DNA from: Candidatus Latescibacterota bacterium
GTDB lineage: Bacteria > Latescibacterota > UBA2968 > UBA8231
DNA: 54,234 bases
Direction of reading: 5' to 3'
Assembly: GCA_022826515.1 (NCBI GenBank)
Contig: JAJDUT010000118.1
Location: 1-54,234, forward strand
Position 1 is the first letter of the stretch. The number at the start of each line of letters is the position of its first letter. Positions 14,967-23,700 of the stretch are shown piece by piece. The position numbers and the translations under genes are program-made. The notes under the pieces were generated by a model. The model did no database searches and had not been told where the DNA came from. It saw nothing but the letters and a program-made list of their open reading frames with translations.

Positions 14967-16967
14967 CTAGAAAAATCGGCTCCAGAAACTTCGCTTTTGC
15001 GCGTCGTGGTCGGTCTGCTTGTGCTGCGCCGAGGCACCGCGATTGGCCAAGTAGCGGTCGAGGTTCTCCTTGCCGGTGGGTTGGATCACTTCTATGGTGC
15101 CGAAGATGCCGCCCATTTCCATTCCGTCGTACACCCGCACGGCTATCGCGTTCTGGCCCTTGTAATTGACTGCTTCACTTATGTCGAGGATGAAAGGGGT
15201 ATTCCAGCCGTGGTGTTCCCCGACCAAGGTGCCGTTGACGTACACCGAGGCGTCGTTATCCACGCCGCCGAAGGCCAGATGCACCGGCTGGCCTTCCTCG
15301 GCGTCCACCTCAATCCGGGCGCGGTACCAAGCCCCCTCGTCGTAGCCGATGTAGCCCTGATCCTCCCAAGCCTGCCCAATGTCGATATCGACCCAGTCTG
15401 AATCGTCGAAATCGGCGCGGCTAAAGATGGGATCTTGGTGATCTTGGTAATTTTCGGCGTGAAGGCTGAATTTCCACTGCCCGGGCACCGCGGCGACCTT
15501 GGTATAGGCGTAGGGAATGCGCGGAGGCCGACGAGCGTAGCGGCTATAAGGCTGGCCGCTGGAGAGATGGTTCTTAAAAACCGGCCAGCCGTTCCATTCC
15601 ACCATCTCCAAGTGCCCGCCCCGATTGGAAGCGAAGGCGTCGGTATCCACCTCGTCCGTGGGCTGATGGACATTAATCAGGCCATACACGCCGCCCATGC
15701 CGAAGTCGTCATACAAATACAACGCTACCACATTTTCGCCATCGCGCACGACGTGGTCGCTTATATCGAGGATGAACGGCCGGTTCCACTGGTCGTAGCG
15801 TCGTCCGACCAAGTGGCCGTTGACATACACAAAGGCGTCCTTAGCCCCGAATCCGCCGAAAGCCATCAGCACTGGCCGCGCCGAATCCGCCGCTACCGCG
15901 AAGGTGGCCCGATACCAAGCCCATCCGTCATAGCCAGTGTAGCCTTGATCTTCATACGCTTGGCCGATGTTGATTGTAGCCCAATCCGCATCGTCGAAGT
16001 CTAGCGTGGCATAGGCGCGGTGCCGCTGCGGATGCTCGCTCTCGTCGAGGCGGAATTTCCACTGCATGGGCACCGCGGCCACCTCTTTGTATGCGTAGGG
16101 GATCACCGGAGGTGTGTTGGCGTAGTGATAATACCGTTGCTCTGAGCGACGTATGATCCGCTCGGAGCGGGAGCCTTGCCGCTGGATGGCCTTTAGCCGC
16201 CGCTGAAGGGCCTTCATCGCCCGCTCGACTCGTTGTATCTGCCGTTGGGCACCCTCTAACTGTTGGCGCATCTGCGCGTCGCTAAATGCCGAGTCGGCAT
16301 TGGCCCGCCGCTTGGTCTGCTCGGCGATTTGCTGTTGGATAGCCGCTAGCTGCCGTTCGGCTTTTTCCTTCTGCCACTTGCGCTGTTCCATTAGCTCATG
16401 CAGCCGTCCGCGCATCTGCTCGCTGATAGAAGCTGAGCCGAGTAGCTCAGCCCACTCCTCGTGCTGTTGCCGGATAGAATCCAAGTAGGCCGAGTCAACC
16501 AGTGCGGCCCGCACTGTGTACTGTTGCCCTATAGAGTCCACGTTCACCAAGCGGAGCCGGGGCGAGACGTGAATTGCCCACTCAGCAGCCGTGTGGGCGG
16601 CCGGCCGCTCGATTGTTGCCTCGCGCTGGTGAGTTGAGCCGAGGCGCTGAGCCGCTTCCACTGCTACCTGTGGCTGGTCGGGGTACTGGTCGCGGACGGC
16701 TTCGTAGGTCTGACGCGCCTGTGCCAGCCCGATCTTCTCTTGGCACACGCCGATGCGTAGCTGCGCCCGGGCCGCTAGCTGTTCGCTGCCCTCACCTTGC
16801 TCGTGCGCCTCAACTACTTGCTGGTAGAGGCGAATGGCCTCCTCCAAGTTGCCCTCGCCCTTCTCTTGCGTGAGGGCCGCCTGATAAGTTTCCTCGACAC
16901 TGCTGGCCTGTACGCTGCCAGTGGTCAGCAAGACGCAACTGAGAAAAATCGCGGTAACGCGCTCCAT
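14967..16967 (-). CDS. Secreted protein with helical repeats, coiled coil and two galactose-binding-like jelly-roll domains
   Basis: 666 residues. Order: signal peptide (to about residue 22), TPR-like helices (EETYQAALTQEKGEGNLEEAIRLY, to about 110), a long Arg/Gln-rich coiled coil (about 170-280), then two homologous domains of about 165 residues (about 290-455 and 475-645). Each carries IPYAY, AAVPxQWKF, DFDDxDW, GQAxEDQGYxGYD, WYRA, YVNGxLVG, NxPFILDIS and GGxxGxI, the pattern of beta-galactosidase N-terminal/sugar-binding jelly rolls. No catalytic domain is seen. AGGAGG precedes the ATG; an inverted repeat and Pho-box-like site lie upstream. Likely a periplasmic or surface carbohydrate binder. 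Confidence 0.8.
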   Translation of the reverse strand: MERVTAIFLSCVLLTTGSVQASSVEETYQAALTQEKGEGNLEEAIRLYQQVVEAHEQGEGSEQLAARAQLRIGVCQEKIGLAQARQTYEAVRDQYPDQPQVAVEAAQRLGSTHQREATIERPAAHTAAEWAIHVSPRLRLVNVDSIGQQYTVRAALVDSAYLDSIRQQHEEWAELLGSASISEQMRGRLHELMEQRKWQKEKAERQLAAIQQQIAEQTKRRANADSAFSDAQMRQQLEGAQRQIQRVERAMKALQRRLKAIQRQGSRSERIIRRSEQRYYHYANTPPVIPYAYKEVAAVPMQWKFRLDESEHPQRHRAYATLDFDDADWATINIGQAYEDQGYTGYDGWAWYRATFAVAADSARPVLMAFGGFGAKDAFVYVNGHLVGRRYDQWNRPFILDISDHVVRDGENVVALYLYDDFGMGGVYGLINVHQPTDEVDTDAFASNRGGHLEMVEWNGWPVFKNHLSSGQPYSRYARRPPRIPYAYTKVAAVPGQWKFSLHAENYQDHQDPIFSRADFDDSDWVDIDIGQAWEDQGYIGYDEGAWYRARIEVDAEEGQPVHLAFGGVDNDASVYVNGTLVGEHHGWNTPFILDISEAVNYKGQNAIAVRVYDGMEMGGIFGTIEVIQPTGKENLDRYLANRGASAQHKQTDHDAQKRSFWSRFF

Positions 16968-16980
16968 GATGGGCCTCCTC

Positions 16981-17017
16981 GTTTAGGTGGATTGTGCGCT
17001 CACTTTTGAACCTAAAC
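16981..17017. promoter_or_regulatory. Inverted repeat upstream of the 666-residue secreted protein gene
   Basis: GTTTAGGT and ACCTAAAC, perfect 8-bp arms separated by 21 bp, begin 14 bp upstream of the start codon at 16967. It could be an operator or a leader hairpin; nothing identifies the regulator. Confidence 0.3.
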
Positions 17018-17033
17018 GCTGGCATTGCCGGAG

Positions 17034-17051
17034 TTGTCATGGTTTTGTCAT
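17034..17051 (+). promoter_or_regulatory. Pho-box-like direct repeat
   Basis: TTGTCAT-GGTT-TTGTCAT: two 7-mers separated by 4 bp (period 11), the layout of the PhoB box (CTGTCAT, 4 bp, CTGTCAT). It lies in the 178-bp gap between the YgiT-type gene and the secreted protein gene, close to a PhoB/OmpR-type regulator gene (17710-18390). The repeat is oriented opposite to the flanking minus-strand genes, which lowers confidence. Confidence 0.35.
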
Positions 17052-17145
17052 GGAGGTGCAAAAAGGTTGTACTTTCTGCGTCGCAGCGTTGGTGCTGGGG
17101 GTGCGAGAGCCTCGACGCCGCCTGACCGGACTTTCAAAGGGCATC

Positions 17146-17394
17146 TCAGGTATATGCTTTGGTCGGCATTTCGATATACTGATCGGGTTCTTCTTTTTGT
17201 TCTTGAATGGCAAAAAAGCGCCGTTCGATCTCCTTGAGCACAGCCGCATCGTAATACACCATGCCACAGTGGAGGCAGACTTCGACCGGGGTGTTCGGCA
17301 CCAACAGGTATTGGCCTTGGTGGCTGTAGAGGTAGTCGATGCGCCGATCTTCGCAGCGTTCGCTTGCGCAGAAGTTGCACTTAATTTTCTTCAT
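17146..17394 (-). CDS. YgiT/MqsA-type zinc finger antitoxin-like protein
   Basis: 82 residues. Two CxxC pairs (KCNFCASERCED and EVCLHCGMVYYD) form the N-terminal YgiT/MqsA-type zinc finger; the C-terminal HTH of full MqsA is absent, as in many short members. It overlaps the DUF4258 gene by 14 bp and follows it, a common toxin-antitoxin arrangement. It would neutralise that protein. Function inferred from the pair. Confidence 0.85.
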   Translation of the reverse strand: MKKIKCNFCASERCEDRRIDYLYSHQGQYLLVPNTPVEVCLHCGMVYYDAAVLKEIERRFFAIQEQKEEPDQYIEMPTKAYT

Positions 17395-17701
17395 GGTCTT
17401 GCGCTCCTCGTGTCCAGGGATCGATAAACTTTGGTGGACGGGGAATGTAAACTGTGATCAGGGAGACCTTCTCTCCGCGCCAGCCACAGACGATGTGAAT
17501 AGGCAATTCTCCGGCAAAACCTACGATCAAGCAACTCTCTCCGCGTCCGGTATCGGGATAGTGCTCGAGGATTCCTCCATTTAATAGAGCTTGTTCGATC
17601 TGCACAAAGGTCAAGTCATCTTCGCGGCGCTCAATCTCAGCGTGGTGCGTATAGACGTATTGAGAGCGGCGGATCTTGGCCCTGATTTCTTTAATATCCA
17701 T
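17381..17701 (-). CDS. DUF4258 protein, probable toxin of TA pair
   Basis: 106 residues. RSQYVYTHHAEIERREDDLTFVQIEQALLNG, followed by HYPDTGRGESCLIVGFAGELPIHIVCGW and a beta strand with ITVYIPRPPKF, is the DUF4258 pattern of the RelE/MqsR-like fold (conserved His near the N-terminus). Its start lies 8 bp after the response-regulator stop, so it is probably co-transcribed with the two-component system; the zinc-finger partner overlaps its 3' end. RNase activity is inferred only. Confidence 0.82.
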   Translation of the reverse strand: MDIKEIRAKIRRSQYVYTHHAEIERREDDLTFVQIEQALLNGGILEHYPDTGRGESCLIVGFAGELPIHIVCGWRGEKVSLITVYIPRPPKFIDPWTRGAQDHEEN

Positions 17702-17709
17702 AAGTGATG

Positions 17710-18390
17710 TTATTCCACAAAGCGGTATCCGACTCCGTGGACCGTGAGGATGTGGCGCGGCTGGGCCGGGTCGGCCTCCAAGCGGTGGCGCAATTCGGCG
17801 ATGTGGTTATCTACGGTGCGCGTGGTGGGGTACACTTCGTAGCCCCACACCTGCTCTAAGATTTGCGCTCGGGTCAGGGCACGGCCCTTGCTCTCCCATA
17901 GGAGACGCAGCACGCCATAAGCCTTGGGGGAAAGATGCACAGTCTGGCCATCCATAGCCGCCTCGTAGCGGTCGAAGTCGATCCGCGCTTGTCCGAATTC
18001 CAGCACCGTACCTGTAGCTGGTGCCGACGCGCCTCGCCGCAACACCGCCTTGATCCGAGCCATGAGTTCGCGGACGCCCACTGGTTTGGTTACATAGTCG
18101 TCAGCCCCCAACTCCAAGCCTAGGACTTTATCGACCTCTTCGCCGCGCGCCGTGAGCATGATGATGGGTATGGCCGCTCCCTGCGTCCGCAGACGACGGC
18201 ACACTTCGTACCCATCCATCGTGGGCAGCACCACATCCAGCAGAATCAGGTCCGGCTGCCAAGCCAAAGCCCGCTCCAGCCCCTCGGCTCCGTCGGCGAC
18301 CGCCTCGGCCTCGTGGCCTTCAAAGAGCAGGTTATCGACCAGTACTCGGGCGATGGCCGCTTCGTCTTCGACGACCAAAATTTTAGGCAT
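17710..18390 (-). CDS. OmpR/PhoB family response regulator
   Basis: 226 residues. Receiver domain 1-120: acidic pair E8/D9, phospho-acceptor D52 (LILLDVVLP), T80 and K102 (TKPVG). C-terminal winged helix 130-226 with LSPKAYGVLRLL, ALTRAQILEQVWGYEV, TRTVDNHIAELRHRLE and a typical VHGVGYRF end. The start is ATG 18390, overlapping the histidine kinase stop by 8 bp; a longer frame to 18564 would run far into the kinase. It pairs with the kinase and probably also drives the downstream DUF4258/YgiT genes. A Pho-box-like site 660 bp away hints at PhoB-like specificity. Confidence 0.95.
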   Translation of the reverse strand: MPKILVVEDEAAIARVLVDNLLFEGHEAEAVADGAEGLERALAWQPDLILLDVVLPTMDGYEVCRRLRTQGAAIPIIMLTARGEEVDKVLGLELGADDYVTKPVGVRELMARIKAVLRRGASAPATGTVLEFGQARIDFDRYEAAMDGQTVHLSPKAYGVLRLLWESKGRALTRAQILEQVWGYEVYPTTRTVDNHIAELRHRLEADPAQPRHILTVHGVGYRFVE

Positions 18391-20347
18391 GAGCTTTGTC
18401 CTCGGTATGCACCGGGAAGTACAGACGGAATACGCTGCCGCCGTTCGGCCGGTTGGCGGCCTCCACCCGGCCTGCATGCGCCTCGACCACGTTTTTGACG
18501 AGGGACAACCCCAAGCCGGTCCCGGCGGTGCTGGCCGCGTTGGCTCCTCGGTGGAATTGTTCAAAGATGCGTTCCTCTTCGTCCGCAGGGAGGCCGATGC
18601 CTTGGTCGGCTACCTCGACGACTACTTCAGCCCCGCGCTGTTCCACGGCTAAGCGGATGGCCTTGTGCTCGGACGAGTACTTGACTGCATTGCCTAGGAT
18701 ATTGGCCACCGCACCCTCCACCGCCTCTTGGTCGGCTAGTACCGAAGGTAGTTCCGCAGCAATAGCTTCCTCCACCGCAAAGCCCTCTGCGGCGAATACG
18801 CCGCCAAAGGTCTCCAACGCAGCCCGAGCTGCGTCCCCTAGGTCGCAAGGTTGGCGTTGGTAGGTCCGGTCGCCGCGCTCAATGCGGGCGAAATCCAGCA
18901 CATTATCGACCAAGCGCGACAGCCGTCGGCTCTCGTGCAGGAGGGTGGTCAGATAGTCCTGCATCTGTTCGGCTGACCGGTAGCGGCCCATGAGCAGGGT
19001 CTCGGCGTACATGCGAATAGACGTGAGTGGGGTGCGCAACTCGTGCGATACATTGGCGACAAATTCGGAGCGCAGGCGGGCTACCTGCACCTCGCGCCCA
19101 GCGTCCCGCAGGATCATAAGCCCACCGAGAACTACGGATACGGCCAAGGCGAAAATGCCACCGCCCACCAGATAGTTGCGCGTGCGGTAGTACCCAGTGG
19201 CCGCAGAAGTATCGGCCGCCCAGATCCCCAGACGGACTCGATCCATCCAGCGGCTGGCCGGCCCGGTCTCGTAGATAGCCTCCCGATGCGCGGCCAGAAA
19301 AGCGGCTTCTGCGTCGGCGTCGAACAGGGCAAGGGAAAAATCCCGCTCCGTCAGACCTTCCACTTGCTCCTGCACTAGGGCAGTCAGCTCGGCCCAGTCG
19401 AATAGAATGCCCACCGCGCCATCACCTTCAGCCGCGCCCAAGTACATGAGAAAACTCGTTCCATCGTCTCTCACTCCCGATAGATAACCCTGCTCTCGGG
19501 CTCTGGCCCATTGATCTTCCACTACGGGACCAAAGCGCATTGAGAAATCAAGGGCCTTCTCGATCAGGGCCAACCGCTCCAGAAGAATGGAACGGTCTTC
19601 CATGTCTGCCAGCCGACCTTGGGCCAACGTGCGGACCTCTTGCAAGGCCTGCTGGCAGCCTGCGTAGAGGGGATAGCGGCCTTCGAGCAGCGCCTCAGTC
19701 CACGCCATCAGACTGGCCTGGGCCTGCTCGGGCGCGGCATAGCGCCCGAGGCGCAAGTGGCTCAAGGTAACAGGATGCGCTCCGTCGGCGTCGAGGACGG
19801 GACCGTAGAGGGCCGCCAGCGTCTGGTGTGCTCCCTCGACTGTCGCCATGTCCTTTCCCTTATAGGCGCAGCGGGCGAGAGCGTAGAGGGCTTCGGCTTC
19901 CTCTGCGGGACTGGCTGCCTCCTTCCAGGCTTGGCGGTAGAGTTGCACGCCGCCCGCCCAGTCTTGGTGGCCGAATTCGAGTTCTGCGGCCTTCTCCATC
20001 TGCGCGGCAAAGGCCACAGAGCGCTCCTGCAAGCGCAAGGGCTGCACCGAGGGGTGGCGCAGCACTCCCGTGGGATCGACGGCGAAAATTTGCGCAATCT
20101 CGGAAAAACCCGCGTACAGGCGCGGGTCCATTGCGCCGTCTTCGCTATATGCGGATAGGAGCTGGGCGCGGCTGTTGACGAAGCGGTCGAAGGCGTCCTG
20201 CGCTAGTACGGCCTTGGAGCGCAATTCTTGGCGCACACTGTCGTGGACATCGCGCAGTGAGCGCACGCTCAGAAAGGCCAGCAGGGCGGCTGGCACGAGA
20301 ATGGACAGGAAATAGAGGACTACCCAGCGGATTCCTAGGCGTGACAT
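18383..20347 (-). CDS. Sensor histidine kinase with large periplasmic region
   Basis: 654 residues. TM1 about residues 8-27, TM2 about 390-412, and between them about 360 residues of mainly helical, TPR-like sequence (YRQAWKEAASPAEEAEALY). The HisKA domain carries FVANVSHELRTPLTS (H435). The ATPase domain has the N box NILGNAVKYS and G boxes VADQGIGLP and GTGLGLSLVK. Autophosphorylates and passes phosphate to D52 of the overlapping regulator. The start codon directly abuts the heptamer repeat array, so there is no visible Shine-Dalgarno and the native promoter may have been displaced. The ligand is unknown. Confidence 0.93.
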   Translation of the reverse strand: MSRLGIRWVVLYFLSILVPAALLAFLSVRSLRDVHDSVRQELRSKAVLAQDAFDRFVNSRAQLLSAYSEDGAMDPRLYAGFSEIAQIFAVDPTGVLRHPSVQPLRLQERSVAFAAQMEKAAELEFGHQDWAGGVQLYRQAWKEAASPAEEAEALYALARCAYKGKDMATVEGAHQTLAALYGPVLDADGAHPVTLSHLRLGRYAAPEQAQASLMAWTEALLEGRYPLYAGCQQALQEVRTLAQGRLADMEDRSILLERLALIEKALDFSMRFGPVVEDQWARAREQGYLSGVRDDGTSFLMYLGAAEGDGAVGILFDWAELTALVQEQVEGLTERDFSLALFDADAEAAFLAAHREAIYETGPASRWMDRVRLGIWAADTSAATGYYRTRNYLVGGGIFALAVSVVLGGLMILRDAGREVQVARLRSEFVANVSHELRTPLTSIRMYAETLLMGRYRSAEQMQDYLTTLLHESRRLSRLVDNVLDFARIERGDRTYQRQPCDLGDAARAALETFGGVFAAEGFAVEEAIAAELPSVLADQEAVEGAVANILGNAVKYSSEHKAIRLAVEQRGAEVVVEVADQGIGLPADEEERIFEQFHRGANAASTAGTGLGLSLVKNVVEAHAGRVEAANRPNGGSVFRLYFPVHTEDKAHA

Positions 20348-20460
20348 GGAATTGGGAATTAGGAATTAGGAATTAGGAATTAGGAATTAGGAATTAGGAA
20401 TTAGGAATTAGGAATTAGGAATTAGGAATTAGGAATTAGGAATTAGGAATTAGAATTTAG
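20348..20460. repeat. Tandem array of 7-bp repeats (GGAATTA)
   Basis: Fourteen perfect consecutive copies of GGAATTA occupy 20355-20452, with one imperfect unit before (20348-20354) and degraded sequence after. The array touches the histidine kinase start codon. Related heptamers (GGAATTA and CGAATTA) occur at 23865-23922 and 27824-27900. There are no spacers, so it is not CRISPR. Confidence 0.95.
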
Positions 20461-20726
20461 GGAATGGGGATTATCTCTTTCAACTGTATTGTGCGTATGG
20501 GTTTGACATCTGTAGGGGAAGCGGCATATAGTTGCGGTCAATAACTATACATTTAATAGCTGATATACTGAGGTTCCGCATCGTCGGGGTCTGTGCGCTA
20601 TAGATGCTTCGACTCCGCTGCGCTCCGCTCAGCATGACCCCCCAGTACCTGTCATGCTGAGCAAAGCGAAGCATCTTATACCTAGAGCGCCTATGAGTAA
20701 ATCAGTGATATGGGACCCACACAGCC
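20461..20726. other. Non-coding stretch with dispersed palindrome
   Basis: Together with the heptamer array this makes a 379-bp gene-free region between the divergent kinase and A-protein genes. Apart from the palindromic element at 20602-20676 I see no gene, terminator or recognisable promoter. Promoters for the 20727 gene and possibly the kinase must lie here. Confidence 0.6.
20602..20676. repeat. Dispersed inverted repeat (REP/MITE-like)
   Basis: The left arm AGATGCTTCG...CAGCATGAC and right arm GTCATGCTGAGC...GAAGCATCT are inverted, around a centre with CCCCCCAGTACCT. The motif GTCATGCTGAGCGAAGCGAAGCATC is a widespread intergenic palindrome in many bacterial phyla. One copy is seen in this window. 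It could fold as a hairpin in RNA. Confidence 0.7.
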
Positions 20727-23700
20727 ATGAAATGCGACTCCATCGTGCAAAAAATTTTCGTCGGCTTGGCGCTGAGTCTGGCACCTGTTGAGGCTCAGCA
20801 GGGCTACCAGCTAAGCGGCGACGAGGTGGTGGTCGATCGGGCGCAGCACTGGCGACAGTGGACCATACCCGCCCATCTAGCGCACATCGACGAGGCTGGG
20901 TCCGTGCGGACGCGCCAGTTGCGGACGGTGTACAACGTCCTCGAAGATCGCACGCTCAGACGGCCGATAATCATTAACACGGACGACCCGCGCATTGGCA
21001 CTATCGACAGCACTATGCAGTTCGATGTATTTGGCGAGCCGATCCGCAATACGCTCAACGAACTGGTCTTCGACTACTGGGTGCGGCCGGGGATTAGCCG
21101 GGTGGGATCCAATCCGCAGTTAGCGGAGCATATTCTCGACGGCGATCCGACCACGTTCTGGGAGCCGGATCCGCGCGACCCCATCGAGCGGTGGTGGATT
21201 GAGGTCGATCTGGGGCGGGCCGTGCCCGTGGAGCGGCTCAAACTCCAGTTCGTCGCCGAAGAGCTGGGCGATCCCTTTTTGCAGTTTATCATGCTGTTGT
21301 CGCGCCGACAGAGTGCGCTGTTGCACGAGCCGAATAGCCGCATTGGCTTCCAACTGTTCATTCCGCAGGACGCGCCCAGTACCACGCAGCGCGAATACAT
21401 TTTTGAAAGCGAACATACCAGTCCTGAACTACCCCCAACTTCCGGCGTGGTGAGCGATCGGCTGCTGATCGAAGCGAGAAAGCCCTCGCCCGAGTGGACG
21501 GGCAAGAGCATTGAGACCATCCGCATTGTGATCACGGATACGCGAGGCGGGCGGGCCGAACAGATTACACAGGAAGTGTGGGAGGGGTTGTCGGCTGGCG
21601 AGCGGGGGGATGTGGTTTATTTTGCGCGGGACGTGGCCGGGCGCGAGGAGCCGGTGGACGAGGCGACCTATCAGGCTCTGGCTGACGAGCGGCAGGGGCG
21701 GCGGGACTACTATCGCCGGGAATTGCCGCGCTTGGCCGAGGTCGAGGCTTGGGGCTGGGGCGACAATATCGGCATCAACTTGGTCAAAAACGGCGGCTCG
21801 CTCGCGCTGACTACGCCGGGCAAGAATCCGCTGACGGCATTCGACGGGGACGACGCGACCTATTACTCCCACCAAACCCGCAATCCACTCAATCCCGGCG
21901 GCAACGTGCTGACCGTCGATATTGGTGGTGCAGTGTGGCTGGAGCAGGTGCGCCTTACGGGGTCGGGTATGCGCGGCTATATCATGCGGGCTTCTGCTGG
22001 TGGGCGCGATGTCCGCGGTGGCCTCAAATGGCAGCGCATCAGTCCACCAGAGCGCGAGTACAGCGTGGCCGCAGCGCTGCCGCGCGGCGACTCGGGCCGC
22101 TTCAGTTCGATCGTCGATCCCCAAGATCCTCCGCTCAAGGTCCGGCTCCTCGACTTGATCGTTTTTGCCCACTTTCCCCCGGGTTTTGTCGGCGGCCGTT
22201 CCGAAAGCGGAGCTGGGCAGGGGATTTTGGTCAATGCCTTCTGGTCGTCGATCACCGAGATCATGCTGTTTTCCAGCCGGCCGCCGGCCGAGGTGGTGTT
22301 GGAATCGGACTTGATTGAGTTGCCGGGGCTGGTGGCTCTCGGTGCGGTCCACTGGGACGCCGACACGCCGCCGGGCACGGACGTGGAAATCCGCACGCGC
22401 ACTGGCGACCAACTGTTGCAGCAAATTCGCTACTTCGACAAAACCGGCAATGAGAAGACCGCGGACGAATACAGAACGTTGGCCGGCTTTCTCAAGGGAC
22501 CTTCGGATACCACGGTGGTCGTTGGTCCGGGGTGGAGCGCTTGGAGCCAGCAATACCGGCAGCCGGGGGAGTTGGCGAGTTCGCCGAGTCTGCGGCGCTT
22601 TATGCAGCTTCAGGTGCGGCTCAAAAACGATGGCGGTCAGCACGTGCCGGCGCTGCATCGCATTTCAGTGGGCCTTCATCAGCCGGTGGTGCAACGGCTG
22701 GGTGCTGAGGTGTGGCCAACGGCAGTGGAGGCAGGAGTGCTCGACACATTTGCTCTCTTTGTGCAGCCCGACTTTTTAGCGCAGCCAGCCAATATGCGCA
22801 GCTTGGGTTTTGACGAAGTGCGGGTGCGCGCCGAGCCGGGGCTGGACCTGCGGCTGGTCGATGTGGCCTTGGGCACGGAAGCGGAGTTGGCGTCCGAGGC
22901 CCCGTTCCAGCGTTTTGTGCGGGGTGCTGACGGACGGCTGCTCGACGCGCAGGGGGCCGAGTTGGTCGTACACGCCGAAGGCGATTCGCTGTGGTTGCGT
23001 TTTCCCCAGACCGTGCAGGGCACATCTTCCGAAATCCTCGCGCCGGTGTACTACCGTGCGGTGGCTCCCGGCGACGAGGTGCCCACTGGACTGGATCGCA
23101 ATTTGTTGACCTTTACTTCGTACAGTCTGCTGCCCGAGGCCGAACAGGGCGCAGTGCGCTATTTCCGGCGGGAGGAGAGCGGTCGTCTGGTTGAGGTGGA
23201 CGCGGCGGCCTATGAGGATTTGGCCGCCGCCGAGCAGGGGCCGGTGCGCTACTTCCGCAAGGTCGTTGGTTTGGGCGATCAGGTGCCTTTTGATGCGGTG
23301 GGCGACAGCCTCGACCGGATTCGCTACAACGGACTGGGGGCACAGCGGGGTTGGGTGGTGGATCGGGGCCGATTGGTGCGGCTGCGCTTTGCCTCGCGGG
23401 TGTATTTGCAGGGGACGCGGTTGGCGGTTGCGGTGCGGCAGAGCGAGCCTCCGACCGCGTGGCAAGCGGCTGACGGCGGCGATGTAACTGGGCTGAGTCC
23501 GGCAAAGAGCTTGGCTATTCGTGCGCAAGGATCCGACGCGGCCATTGCCCAAGTGGCGATTGCGCCGAATCCTTTTACGCCCAACGGCGATGGGGTCAAC
23601 GAGGTGGCTGAGATTGACTTTTCCTTGTTCCGGGTGCAGGCGGAGCGGTCGTTGGCAGTGCGGATCTATACGCTGGTGGGTCGTCAGGTGCGGCAGCTAG

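Noticed and set aside
20348..20460. CRISPR array
   Set aside because: The unit is 7 bp, contiguous and without spacers; no cas genes in the window.
21429..22658. 409-codon minus-strand frame inside the A-protein gene
   Set aside because: Low-complexity Arg/Pro/His-rich translation, antisense to a gene with clear signal peptide and domains; a shadow frame.
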